Positions 32,079-41,913 of a DNA stretch of 59,541 bases are shown here, piece by piece. This stretch comes from CAZVJU01 sp964627195 (lineage in GTDB: Bacteria; Patescibacteriota; Microgenomatia; UBA8517). The position numbers and the translations under genes are program-made. Where the stretch lies: NCBI GenBank assembly GCA_964627195.1, contig CAZVJU010000006.1, forward strand, positions 1 through 59,541. The letters run 5' to 3'. Under the pieces are notes generated by a model. The model made no database searches. It worked only from the letters and a program-made list of their open reading frames with translations, and was not told the DNA's origin. Position 1 is the first letter of the stretch. Every line of letters starts with the position of its first letter.

Positions 32079-32768
32079 TTGAAAAAAATACTAATTCTTA
32101 CAATTAGCTTGTTTTTTCTGTTCCAGTTCTTTTTTGTAGTTGAAGCGAAAACACAGAATGACAAAGGAAGTGGTAATAAATCTGAGGATTATGTATCACC
32201 GAGTGAAGCAGCAAAAGCAAAAACCGCATCTGCAAAACTAAATAGAATTTTGGATGTTACTGAAGATCCTGAGGTTGAAGAAGAAGTTGGTGATCTGGTT
32301 GAAGAACAAGAGCAAGTTGAGGAAAGATCTCAAGAGGTTTTAGACGAAACGGAAGACCGTCCAGCAGCCGTTAAATTCTTAATTGGACCTGATTACAAAA
32401 ATTTAGGTCAATTAAGAAAAGAGGTTGTTCAGACACGCAATAATATTAAGAAACTTGAAAAAATTCAGGAAAAAGTCGGCGAAGAGGAACAACCCGCAAT
32501 TGAAGAAGCCCTTTTGGAATTGAAAGAATCAGCAAGCAGTTTGCAGGCAAATATTTATACAAAACTGTCCGATTTTTCTCTTTTTGGATGGCTTTTTAAG
32601 TGGTTAAATGGTTTTACACCTCCGGAAGATGAAGTTACACCAACGACAACGGTAACACCGACGATTACGGGAGAGTTAACTGCGACACCTACAGTGGTAG
32701 AGGCAACTTTGACTCCTACCGGAACACTTAGTCCGACGGAAACACCTACACTAACTCCAACGATATAG
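32079..32768 (+). CDS. Exported coiled-coil protein with Thr/Pro-rich tail
   Basis: About 229 residues from TTG 32079, which has ribosome site AAGGGGGTGA at proper distance; GTG 32070 lies within that site. A signal peptide (KKILILTISLFFLFQFFFVVEA) is followed by an acidic coiled coil (about 45-160), an FGWLFKWLNGF segment that may touch the membrane, and a repetitive Thr/Pro tail (TPTTTVTPT, TPTETPTLTPT) likely to span or decorate the cell wall. No family is recognised. Confidence 0.65.
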   Translation: MKKILILTISLFFLFQFFFVVEAKTQNDKGSGNKSEDYVSPSEAAKAKTASAKLNRILDVTEDPEVEEEVGDLVEEQEQVEERSQEVLDETEDRPAAVKFLIGPDYKNLGQLRKEVVQTRNNIKKLEKIQEKVGEEEQPAIEEALLELKESASSLQANIYTKLSDFSLFGWLFKWLNGFTPPEDEVTPTTTVTPTITGELTATPTVVEATLTPTGTLSPTETPTLTPTI

Positions 32769-32962
32769 TTTTTGAACAAAGTCGTTGTGAAATATTGGAG
32801 TGTTTGTTGTAGTTTTTTATTGGTATTTTTTTGTTATTACTAACAGCATTTTACTATTTTTTCCTTTTCCACAGGGATATACATTGTTAAACTAAAAATT
32901 GCAGGAGCTGGTGGACTTTCTAGGAAACTGGTCAATCAAAAATCTTCATATAAATAAAAAAT
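32769..32962. other. AT-rich intergenic stretch with a short repeat
   Basis: No gene or terminator hairpin is seen. It contains the second copy of the TATACATTGTTAAWCTAA segment (32879-32896). Confidence 0.4.
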
Positions 32963-33056
32963 ATTTTCTCTGATAAATTTAAAGTAAGCATTTCCAAATA
33001 AAAGTGCGGTTCTTGCTCTTCCCGAAAAACCCATCCCTCCCGGCTCCCGTGCAGGG
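32963..33056. repeat. Intergenic repeat E, copy 2
   Basis: This aligns with 31720-31815, best from GCGGTTCTTGCTCTTCCCGA to CCCGTGCAGG. It abuts the two-hairpin element that begins at 33060. Confidence 0.7.
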
Positions 33057-33059
33057 TAA

Positions 33060-33150
33060 AGAAATCACATTTTGAAATTGAACTAAAGATGTGATTTCTA
33101 TGGCATATGTCACGTTATTTATAGTTCTAAATCAAAGTGTGACATCTGTA
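33060..33150. repeat. Two-hairpin intergenic element, copy A
   Basis: Hairpin 1: AGAAATCACAT (33060-33070) and ATGTGATTTCT (33089-33099), a perfect 11-bp stem. Hairpin 2: CATATGTCAC (33104-33113) and GTGACATCTG (33139-33148), nine of ten paired with one T opposite C. The order and the mismatch recur in copy B at 53228-53380. Confidence 0.65.
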
Positions 33151-33222
33151 AGTAATTAGGTTTGGGGAAAATTTGGGTATTGCATTTTTAAAAATCTGGC
33201 CTTTAAATAAACTTATGGGGTT

Positions 33223-35967
33223 ATGAAACACAAACACAACCTCCTGTATCTTTTTGGGTCCTTACTACTGGCATTTTTTTGCTTAGTTTTCTTTTTTCCA
33301 AAAACCATAAAAGCCCAAAGTTCGTCAATTCGGGTATCTGGTTTTACAAATCCACGGAATATTGCCCCGCTACAAGGTTTTGTTCCAAGCTGGTATTTTG
33401 AAGAAGACCCTGAGCTTGGGTTACGAAACGCTCTTACAAACCCCTCTAATTTTGGTCCGGGCGGAACTGTTAGCTGTTCTGTTGAATTTAAGCCTTTTGT
33501 TACAACGATTACTCCTGGGTCTCTTATCGGAAATGGACAAAAAAAGTTCGAAGTGTTTTTTGCAGGTTTAACACATACGGATTTGACTAATGAAGAGGCT
33601 AATGAACTCGCGGCATTTATCAGATCGGGAGGAATAGTTTTTGTCTCAGGAGGTGGGTACTCTACATACCAAAACTTAGGACTACCGGGGTACGATGGAT
33701 CTAGGTTTAACTCTCTTTTTGGAAGTCTCGGAATTTCTGACACCTTTCCGCAAGGCGAAGTAGTTGATTTTTATCCTTGCGGGGCATCTACTGAACCTAT
33801 TGCAACTCCAGTTACTACAGGGCCCTTTGGGGCTATTGGAGTATTGTGGCACGACACCTATAATCCGATTAACACTTCGACTTTGCAAAGTGTTGCTACA
33901 GGATTTAATGAACTTTGTTTTATTGGAATGTCGTTAGATCCCGAAGGCGTTTCTCCTCTTTCTGTAAATGGTGGACAGTATTATCGAACAATTTTAGCAG
34001 AGGGGAAATTTGATAAAGGGTATCTGTCTGTCTCAGGAATACCTCAATATTCGCTCTCCGCTAACTACTTTCTTAATTTATTCTCATTAGCATGCCCCGG
34101 AGGAACGACACGGCCACCTTTTGCTTTTTTGGATTTGCCGTGGGATTACGAGGGAAAGGGATTGAGTTTCAGCGAAGCTGCGACTGCGATTGGCTCATAC
34201 TTTGATCACGAATATCCGTTTGGGGATGTAGGGAGTGTTTTGGGTGAACCAGTTGAAGCACAAGGTACGCTTACAAACTATGAAGGAAAATTCAGAGATT
34301 CAATTATGAGATATTCCAGCCATGATGGGTATGATTGGCTTTCAAAAGCAAAAGTATACAATGGTGATTCTGTTTTAGCTGCTGGATCGGGTACTGCAAC
34401 TTTCTTTAAAGCAGATAAGAATAATGGAGCTTGCGGGACTTCTGCTTGCGGTAATGTAATTGTGATTGACCATGGTAATGGGTACCAAACAAGGTATTAT
34501 CATCTCCAAGATAACGATCCAATTTCTCAAAGTTTTACTACTCCAAGGTTTGTAAATAAAGGAGAAGTAATTGGTAAAGTCGGATCAACCGGCACTAAGT
34601 CCAGTGCTCCTCATATCCATTTTTCAGTTATCCAGGATAAAAATGGAGACGGGAATTTTAATGATAATAGACCTGATGGCTTAACAGACCCATTTGGTTG
34701 GCAAAGCAAAGAAGTAGATCCCTGGCAGAATTATTCTTTTTCCTATAATGGAGAAAGGGTTGGTAACAAAAGTTATTATCTCTGGACAAAACCAATTGCA
34801 AATCTCTCAAAGGAATTAACTAGTAATGGAGGATTTTATAAACTAGAAAGGTACGAAGTTAACTTTCCCCAAGATTCCACTTCCGATCCACTTAATGTTA
34901 GTATGCAATATTCTACTAAAGTTACTGTCTCGGACTCTTTCGAGTCCGTTGGTTCTGCCCTTCAATTTAATGTAATTGATGCTTCTGGGAATCCGATAAA
35001 CACTTTTCCGAAAGATTTTACATTGACCATTGATTTTAAGGATTTTGATATAAATAAGTACAAGTTAAGTTCATTATCCATTTACTCGAGCAATGATGGT
35101 ATGAACTGGATTAAGGAGGATACGAATATTGATTTTGCGAGTGGTATTGCTACTTCAACATTAAATCATGCCAGTTATTTTGCACTGATGGGAGAAAAGT
35201 CAGACATAATTCCTCCTAATACTGAGGCTTTACTTACCGGAAATGAGGGACAAACTGGTTGGTATAGGTCAGATGTGGAGGTAACTCTTAATGCAGAAGA
35301 CGGCAATGAAGGTTCGGGGATTTACTATGTTGGATATAAAGTTGATGATGATTATTTCAAGGAATATAAGGAACCGTTTACTATTTCTGACGAGGGGGAA
35401 CATGTAGTTGAATTTTATTCTGTTGATAATGATGAAAATATCGAGGAAGTAAAATTAGTCACTTTCCATATAGACAAAACCCTTCCTGAAGCAAGAATAG
35501 AGTTTAGTCCTGAAAAGAAGGACGCCGAAATTTTAGGAGTAGATGAAAATGAAACAGAAGTTACTTTCGAAGAAGGGAAAGGAAGATTTAAGTCGGACTT
35601 GATAATCATTAAAGATAAGTCAGGAAATACGCTTCAACTTGAAGGAAAATTTAGACGTATGGATAAACTTGACACTTATTCTATAGAAAGTATGCAGTAT
35701 AACGAAAGTGAAGAATTCAAATTTGACAAAAACTTCTACTCAGCAGGTTTCGCGTTAGGTAAAAAGTCAGGAGAGTTTAACCAAGTTCTTCAAAGCTGGT
35801 TTGACAAAGGAGAGACGCTGATGGCAATAATTTACAACGGTAAAAAAGATGAGAGTGAGATTTTTAAGAAAGATAAAGGTGAAAAAGTTCAGTGGGAAAC
35901 AAAACCGGGACTTTCTTTATTGTACATAAAAACAAATAATGGTAATCTGGAATTTGGATACGAATGA
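33223..35967 (+). CDS. Large secreted M23 peptidase with Ig-like C-terminal domain
   Basis: A 914-residue exported protein. A signal peptide (about 1-30, LLYLFGSLLLAFFCLVFFF) is followed by a glutamine-amidotransferase-like region (about 60-290). The LytM/M23 domain (about 365-475) has HDGYD, GNVIVIDHGNGYQTRYYHL and PHIHF, giving the zinc ligands and catalytic His. The C-terminus has beta domains with a calcium-site-like SVDNDENIEEV pattern. It probably trims peptidoglycan, its own or a neighbour's. It overlaps the next gene by 4 nt. Confidence 0.85.
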   Translation: MKHKHNLLYLFGSLLLAFFCLVFFFPKTIKAQSSSIRVSGFTNPRNIAPLQGFVPSWYFEEDPELGLRNALTNPSNFGPGGTVSCSVEFKPFVTTITPGSLIGNGQKKFEVFFAGLTHTDLTNEEANELAAFIRSGGIVFVSGGGYSTYQNLGLPGYDGSRFNSLFGSLGISDTFPQGEVVDFYPCGASTEPIATPVTTGPFGAIGVLWHDTYNPINTSTLQSVATGFNELCFIGMSLDPEGVSPLSVNGGQYYRTILAEGKFDKGYLSVSGIPQYSLSANYFLNLFSLACPGGTTRPPFAFLDLPWDYEGKGLSFSEAATAIGSYFDHEYPFGDVGSVLGEPVEAQGTLTNYEGKFRDSIMRYSSHDGYDWLSKAKVYNGDSVLAAGSGTATFFKADKNNGACGTSACGNVIVIDHGNGYQTRYYHLQDNDPISQSFTTPRFVNKGEVIGKVGSTGTKSSAPHIHFSVIQDKNGDGNFNDNRPDGLTDPFGWQSKEVDPWQNYSFSYNGERVGNKSYYLWTKPIANLSKELTSNGGFYKLERYEVNFPQDSTSDPLNVSMQYSTKVTVSDSFESVGSALQFNVIDASGNPINTFPKDFTLTIDFKDFDINKYKLSSLSIYSSNDGMNWIKEDTNIDFASGIATSTLNHASYFALMGEKSDIIPPNTEALLTGNEGQTGWYRSDVEVTLNAEDGNEGSGIYYVGYKVDDDYFKEYKEPFTISDEGEHVVEFYSVDNDENIEEVKLVTFHIDKTLPEARIEFSPEKKDAEILGVDENETEVTFEEGKGRFKSDLIIIKDKSGNTLQLEGKFRRMDKLDTYSIESMQYNESEEFKFDKNFYSAGFALGKKSGEFNQVLQSWFDKGETLMAIIYNGKKDESEIFKKDKGEKVQWETKPGLSLLYIKTNNGNLEFGYE

Positions 35968-36485
35968 AAAAGAAAAACATTCTATTTATTGCCTTAGCTT
36001 CAACTTTAGTTGTATCAATTTTTGTTTATTGGAAATATTTATTTAAGGCAAGGGAGACTAGTATAAAAACACAAAATGTTGCAACGCCTGAATTTGGACT
36101 AAATTCCTTTAGATCTGATAATTTAGACTTTACAGTTTATATAATTCCGCAAAGGTTTGAAATTAAAGAAGGATTATCGTATGTAGAATTCAGAAGTGGA
36201 GAGGGGGTTGTTGATTCCGGTAGAAATGACGCAACTGGTTTTGAAGACTTGAATGGATATCTTACCGACCTTGATGAAATAAATAAAACAAAAGATATTT
36301 CGGAAATTAGAGAGTTAGAAATAAACGGTTATCCCACAAGAGTCAGAGACGAAGTGAGAGGCTTGGTGAAATTTAGAATGTATTACATCTATGTCGATGA
36401 TTGGGTTTATGTGTTTTCGACTAAATCGGAATCCCTTTACTCCGATCTTGATCAAATTGCCCAGTCGTTCCGCTACACTCCGTAA
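35964..36485 (+). CDS. Membrane-anchored exported protein, unknown
   Basis: A 173-residue protein with an N-terminal anchor (NILFIALASTLVVSIFVYW) and a soluble outer part with alternating beta strands. ATG overlaps the M23 gene stop (ATGA), so they are translated together. The C-terminal YVYVFSTKSESLYSDLDQIAQSFRYTP resembles the end of PsbP-like or lipoprotein stress domains, but this is weak. Confidence 0.6.
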   Translation: MKKKNILFIALASTLVVSIFVYWKYLFKARETSIKTQNVATPEFGLNSFRSDNLDFTVYIIPQRFEIKEGLSYVEFRSGEGVVDSGRNDATGFEDLNGYLTDLDEINKTKDISEIRELEINGYPTRVRDEVRGLVKFRMYYIYVDDWVYVFSTKSESLYSDLDQIAQSFRYTP

Positions 36486-36575
36486 CTCTTCCTTAATCCC
36501 ACTTCATCGGTAAATAGTTATACATACAATGTATGAATTGAAGGTTATTGTTACCTCTATTATCCTTCTGAGAAA

Positions 36576-37193
36576 GTGATATTTAACAAATTATATAGTT
36601 ATCGGAAAGTTATTGTCCCACTCTTCGGTGTTATTGCATTTTTGACTTTATTAACTCCATCAGTGAGAGCAGTAAACAGTAATGACATTCTTGACCAGGT
36701 AAAAGGCGTTTTCAAGAAAGAAACTCCGAAGGAATTAGTTATTAATTCGAATATTAGTTTAGCACCAAGCGGCGATGCCAATAACAATAATGCGATTGAT
36801 GCAGGCGATATAGTTAGGTTTACTTACACTATTACGAATACCACGGATAAAAATTATTCCTACGTTACTTTAAATACGAATATCAACAGGAATGATTTAA
36901 ATTTTATTCATAGTCTTCGGGGAGCCACAGGACTTTCGGATACCGACGGGAAAATCAAACTAAGGAACATAAGAATTAATTCTAACGAGCAAAGAGTTTT
37001 GAGTTTTGATGCGCGGATAAATTATTCCCGTGAGGATAAAGATATTTCAACAGAACCCGAGTTTATAACTGAAGACCAAAAGTTAATTCTTAAGTCCGAT
37101 AAAAAATCTGTATCTGCAAAGAAATTAAGCGACGAAGAAGTTAAAAAACGTCTCGAAAACCGTGGAGTTGTTTTAAAAGAGATTAAAAAGTAA
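36576..37193 (+). CDS. Exported protein with a DUF11-like domain
   Basis: A 205-residue protein from GTG 36576. A signal helix (VIVPLFGVIAFLTLLTPSVRA) is followed by a beta-sandwich similar to surface DUF11 domains: SGDANNNNAIDAGDIVRFTYTITNT. The C-terminal 40 residues are basic and helical. It precedes the Rhs gene by 8 nt and may be part of its export or display. Confidence 0.6.
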   Translation: MIFNKLYSYRKVIVPLFGVIAFLTLLTPSVRAVNSNDILDQVKGVFKKETPKELVINSNISLAPSGDANNNNAIDAGDIVRFTYTITNTTDKNYSYVTLNTNINRNDLNFIHSLRGATGLSDTDGKIKLRNIRINSNEQRVLSFDARINYSREDKDISTEPEFITEDQKLILKSDKKSVSAKKLSDEEVKKRLENRGVVLKEIKK

Positions 37194-37201
37194 GTGAAAT
37201 T

Positions 37202-40200
37202 ATGAGGAAACTTTTTCTAAATCAAAAAATTTGTAAAAAGATAGCAACACTACTTTTGTCTTTTTTAATGTTGCTTTCTTCAGCTCTACCCTATCTCCAA
37301 ATGCCTTTTAGTCCTAAACCGGCGTTTGCAGCCTGTAGTGCGAGTTCAACATCAACCTCCGGAACTAACTCTCCAAGAAGGACTTCAGCAAAACTGAGTG
37401 GCAGAGTTGGTGGAGTGGCACTGGATCAAGCAGCCAAATTTCTTGCCGACATGTCCGAAGTGACCGGTGCTTACTACGATCAGGATTTAGACCGCATTGT
37501 CTTTGTTGGGAGAAAGAGTGCAACCTTGCCGAAGTTTGATAGGGATGATCTGGCAGTCGCTATAAAAGCGATTATGTTTCATGGTGAAATTCCTTGGGTG
37601 AGTTTGGAGGGAACAAACCCTGATCCAAATTATGTGGATGCGGTATTTAGTCCTGGAATAGAGAACACAAGGTTTGGAGAGATATTAATTCAGGCGGATT
37701 ATAAATTAAAACAGTATGCTCATGGATATGACACTAATGATCAACTGCTGGTATCAAGCGTACCAGGCTATAAGTCGTTTCATGACCGTTATTATGAAAA
37801 AATACAATCACATGATCCAACCGGTTATGACGATCTCTCTAGGTTTTGGATTACGCCGCAATTAATTTCCCTTAAAAAAGATGATGTTGCGAGTGCATTT
37901 GTTTTTGAGACCGTTAAGATGCAGGTCCAGACAGAAGCGATGGGTAATAACAGTCCTTACTGGACCGCGGCAGCAGATGAGTTTGCAGACCACTTTACAC
38001 AGTACTATGATTCTTTTGGACAGGAAAGCCCGATAATTAATGATACTAAAAGACTTGGCCAAATAGCTGCGGTAGTCAAGTGGATTAATGATAGCGGAAT
38101 AACAACAGACTTTTATTGGGCACGGGATTATGCACCCAAAAAAGTAACCACGGCTAAATCTTTTAAGAAAATTTATTCTAAGAGATATGAATATCAATAT
38201 GAGGAGAATGGTCAGATTTTTGATGCCAGCTTTAGAATTGAAGGCGGAGCTGATCTATTTACCGACAATACATATAGTCAGGATAGTACGGGTACTTCTT
38301 CTGGTTTGAAAGACTCCTCACAGCAGGTTCAAACAACCAAGGAAGATGTTCACTGGACATTTAATAAAGATGGTCAGAGTTACGAAGCTGTGGCAGTCGC
38401 GGCAGACGCATTCAGAACTCTGGGTTCATACACAATGACCGCGACAGATATGGCTTTTCCCACTGCTGGAGACCTAAGTTTGGCTTTCCAAAGGACTTAC
38501 TCCTCTTTCTCGGGCGGTCAATACGGAGTTGGGCGGGGATGGAACATTTATCCCGCACTTCTTTTTGATAATAAACCTGCTTATCCCGCAATCACTCTCC
38601 CTTGTGCGAACGGAAATCATCCCAAATCCTTAGCCTTTGTTTCTCAAACAGGGGGGTTTGAATCATTCACAATTAACGACTGCTCGATTGGCTATGTTGC
38701 AGATGATCCTGCCTATCATTCACAAGTATTTCATAATACTGACGGAACATTCACTGTTCGACTTAAAAATCAAACAGAATTCATATTTTCTTCTGAATTC
38801 AAACTCACAAAGGTTAAAGATAAAGTTGGGAATGTGATGACCTACGCTTATGACGGGTCGGGAAAGATCGCTAACATTGCAGACGGCAAGGGTCATCAAT
38901 TAACGGTTAATTACGGCAGTAATGACCTCATTTCCTCAATTTCTGATTGGTCGGGGCGTGCGGTAAGTTATACGTATGATGCAGAAGGAAACTTGCTTAC
39001 AGTCAAGGATCCGAATAATAACACTACCTCCTATGCCTATGATACTAACTTCAAACTTACAAAGGTCACAGATCGCAATAGTCAGGCGATTGTTACTAAT
39101 ACTTACACTGACGAGGCTAAATTAACCACACAAAAAGATACCACTAATACTACTAATACTTACACCTACGACAAGGTAAATAGAAAAATAACATCTACCG
39201 ATAATAATGGGAGAACACAAGTTACGACTTATGATAATAAAGCCCGAGTGCTCGAGGTAAAAGATCCTCTCAATTTTACACTTAAGTATACCTACGGGTC
39301 TGAATATTCACCGCTTACAGCGACAGATAAGAATGGGAACAAGATAACTAATACTTATGATGCAAAGGGCAATCTGGCCTCGATTATTTATCCTGATAAT
39401 AAAAAGGTGACCTTTACCTATGATTCGAAAAACAGGTTAACTAAAGAAGTCGATGAACGATACACAACTCCGAAGACAACAAATTACACTTACGATGCAT
39501 TAGGTAATCTCACCCAAGTAGACGAAGCGGGAAGAATTACCAGGTTTACTTATGACACAACAGGGGAAATGCTTTCTTCAACAGATCCCTTGAGTAGATT
39601 AATTAAATGGACACGAGACAATTTTGGTAACAAGTTAACTGAGATAGACCCATTAAATAATACGACCACGTTTGCTTATGACACTATTGCACAACTAACT
39701 ACGCTAAAAGATGCAGAGTTAAAGCAAATTACTTATACCTATGATGCGAATGGAAATGTCTTAACAACTAAGGATGCAATTGGTATTACGACTAACACTT
39801 ATGACAAAGAAAATCGTTTGACAAAAATTACTTACCCCAATTTATCAGTTACCAACTTTAGCTATAACACTTCTGGATCGTTAACTAACGTTACTGATGC
39901 TTCGACCAATGTCACAACTTACGGTTATGATTCTTACCAAAACCTGACTACTCAGCAGGATGCGTTGAATCGACAAACTATTAATACGTATGACAATATA
40001 AACCGTCTTAAACAATCATCCACTCCTCTAGCGAAAGTTTATAAATGGGAATATGACGCAAACGGCAATATCACAAAACGAATCGATGCGAATAATAATG
40101 CAACTACTTATACCTATGATGTTTTGAATCGATTAACCAAGATAGCGTATCCGGATACGAAAACAGTTTCGTATGAGTACGACGCCCGTGGAAATATGAC

Positions 40201-41866
40201 GAAAATGATTGACCCTGTGGGTACTTCAATCTATGAATACGACCAGTTCAATCGGATGACAAAAGCAACAAATGCTTACGGAAAAGTCATCAGCTACCAA
40301 TATGATTCAGTTGGAAATCTAACAAAGCTTATTTATCCGGACAATAACTCTGTCAGTTATATATATGATGTGAATAACAATTTAAAGACAGTCACGGATT
40401 TGGGAGGGAAACAGACACAATATACATATTATAAGAATGGTTTAGTAGCAACTCGGCAATACCCTAATGGGATCAAAACAACCTATACTTATGATGCTGC
40501 AAACCGCTTAAGTCAAATTACTCATACCCAGTCCTACTACACACGAGCTAAATTTGTTTACACACGCGATTTATTGGGGAATATTACCAAAGTTGATGAA
40601 TCAGGTAGTTGGATTTCTTCAACTGTCCAACCAACAACATTTACCTATGATGCGATAGGGAGACTTACGAAAGCGGTATATCCTGGTAGTAAGACATACA
40701 CGTATACGTACGACAAAGTAGGTAATCGGTTAACTGAAGTCGATCCAAGTGACTCTTTTGCCTTTACATACGATTCAGATGATAAACTTACTCTGAAAGA
40801 TAGGTCCTATAACGATATTTCTTATCAGTATGACTCAAATGGCAACCTTGTTTGGAAAACTTCGACAAACGCAAATCCGCCTCATCCTGAATATAACTAT
40901 GATTTTGAAAATAGACTTACTCGACATTTGACCCAAGCAGGGAATGAGCACCTTTATACCTATGATGGTAATGGGAACAGATTAAAACATTACTTCTCAA
41001 CGGCAGTAACAGAATACACCTATGACACATCTGGATCGATGTCAAGACTTCTGGAAGATGGAGTCGATTACTATCTTTATGGTAACGGCGTTTTAGGATC
41101 AGGTGACCCATCATTCGGTACTTCACATTATTATATTGAAGATGGTATCGGAAATGTGAGATTTTCAACAAGTTCTTCAGGAGGGACATGGTCGAAAATG
41201 AAATACGATCCATTTGGCAACGATCGCTCATCTTTCGGTTCCGAGTTATTCCAATTCCACGGACAGCAATATGATTCTGCCAGCAATCTCTACTACATGC
41301 GTGCCAGATATTATGACCCCGAACTCGGTCGTTTCATCTCAAGAGATCCGGTAAAGGGGGACTTAAACAATCCTCAATCGCTACACCCTTATGTATACTC
41401 GTTTAACAATCCTGTCAATTTCAGCGACCCATCAGGGGAGTACATTGATACTGCAATAGACGTGGCATTCTTAGCGTATGACCTTTGCCAAGGTAACTGG
41501 GGCTGGGCTGCAGTTGATGTTGGAATGATGCTATTGCCTGTTGCTAACACAGCAATTGTACGTGGAGGAGCAAAAGCAGTCCAGACAGCAAAACAGGCTA
41601 GCCGTATGGAGAAATTGCAAGAGGCGGCAAAAGTAGGACGCGAAGTCCATCAAGCGATGGAATATCCTGCAGGATTTGTTAAGGAAAAAAGACTCGAGAG
41701 TGGACTGAGGCCCGACGCTCTAAATTATGCCACAAAGCAAATAATAGAGCTCAAACCGAATAATCCGGCGGCAATTAAAAGAGGTGAACGTCAACTAGAA
41801 AAGTATATTAATGAGCTAAATCTGACAGATGGTCCTGGTTGGACTGGTAATATATGGACTTATTAA
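37202..41866 (+). CDS. Rhs/YD-repeat polymorphic toxin with nuclease-like tip
   Basis: A 1554-residue exported protein. Signal peptide (about 12-44), unique N-terminal part (to about 390), Rhs entry motif LSLAFQRTYSSF with GVGRGWNIYP (about 425-445), and some 30 YD repeats (about 540-1340, e.g. YDANGNVLTTKD). The core ends in RARYYDPELGRFISRDP (near 1368) and FSDPSGEYID. The variable tip has a hydrophobic segment, then GREVHQAM, LRPDALNYATKQIIELKPNN, a PD-(D/E)xK-like nuclease core (near 1502-1521). The shell should encase the tip until delivery. Confidence 0.9.
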   Translation: MRKLFLNQKICKKIATLLLSFLMLLSSALPYLQMPFSPKPAFAACSASSTSTSGTNSPRRTSAKLSGRVGGVALDQAAKFLADMSEVTGAYYDQDLDRIVFVGRKSATLPKFDRDDLAVAIKAIMFHGEIPWVSLEGTNPDPNYVDAVFSPGIENTRFGEILIQADYKLKQYAHGYDTNDQLLVSSVPGYKSFHDRYYEKIQSHDPTGYDDLSRFWITPQLISLKKDDVASAFVFETVKMQVQTEAMGNNSPYWTAAADEFADHFTQYYDSFGQESPIINDTKRLGQIAAVVKWINDSGITTDFYWARDYAPKKVTTAKSFKKIYSKRYEYQYEENGQIFDASFRIEGGADLFTDNTYSQDSTGTSSGLKDSSQQVQTTKEDVHWTFNKDGQSYEAVAVAADAFRTLGSYTMTATDMAFPTAGDLSLAFQRTYSSFSGGQYGVGRGWNIYPALLFDNKPAYPAITLPCANGNHPKSLAFVSQTGGFESFTINDCSIGYVADDPAYHSQVFHNTDGTFTVRLKNQTEFIFSSEFKLTKVKDKVGNVMTYAYDGSGKIANIADGKGHQLTVNYGSNDLISSISDWSGRAVSYTYDAEGNLLTVKDPNNNTTSYAYDTNFKLTKVTDRNSQAIVTNTYTDEAKLTTQKDTTNTTNTYTYDKVNRKITSTDNNGRTQVTTYDNKARVLEVKDPLNFTLKYTYGSEYSPLTATDKNGNKITNTYDAKGNLASIIYPDNKKVTFTYDSKNRLTKEVDERYTTPKTTNYTYDALGNLTQVDEAGRITRFTYDTTGEMLSSTDPLSRLIKWTRDNFGNKLTEIDPLNNTTTFAYDTIAQLTTLKDAELKQITYTYDANGNVLTTKDAIGITTNTYDKENRLTKITYPNLSVTNFSYNTSGSLTNVTDASTNVTTYGYDSYQNLTTQQDALNRQTINTYDNINRLKQSSTPLAKVYKWEYDANGNITKRIDANNNATTYTYDVLNRLTKIAYPDTKTVSYEYDARGNMTKMIDPVGTSIYEYDQFNRMTKATNAYGKVISYQYDSVGNLTKLIYPDNNSVSYIYDVNNNLKTVTDLGGKQTQYTYYKNGLVATRQYPNGIKTTYTYDAANRLSQITHTQSYYTRAKFVYTRDLLGNITKVDESGSWISSTVQPTTFTYDAIGRLTKAVYPGSKTYTYTYDKVGNRLTEVDPSDSFAFTYDSDDKLTLKDRSYNDISYQYDSNGNLVWKTSTNANPPHPEYNYDFENRLTRHLTQAGNEHLYTYDGNGNRLKHYFSTAVTEYTYDTSGSMSRLLEDGVDYYLYGNGVLGSGDPSFGTSHYYIEDGIGNVRFSTSSSGGTWSKMKYDPFGNDRSSFGSELFQFHGQQYDSASNLYYMRARYYDPELGRFISRDPVKGDLNNPQSLHPYVYSFNNPVNFSDPSGEYIDTAIDVAFLAYDLCQGNWGWAAVDVGMMLLPVANTAIVRGGAKAVQTAKQASRMEKLQEAAKVGREVHQAMEYPAGFVKEKRLESGLRPDALNYATKQIIELKPNNPAAIKRGERQLEKYINELNLTDGPGWTGNIWTY

Positions 41867-41898
41867 ACTTCGTGTACTGCAAAGTTACTACTTTATTC

Positions 41899-41904
41899 TA
41901 TAAT
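41899..41904 (+). promoter_or_regulatory. TATAAT -10 box of the probable immunity gene
   Basis: A perfect TATAAT ends 9 nt before ATG 41914. A private, leaderless promoter would let the immunity gene be made without the toxin. Confidence 0.6.
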
Positions 41905-41913
41905 TAATACTAT

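Noticed and set aside
38821..41300. Tandem DNA repeats that could be taken for a CRISPR-like or satellite array
   Set aside because: They are the codon-level echo of YD protein repeats in the Rhs gene; units differ in sequence and stay in one reading frame.
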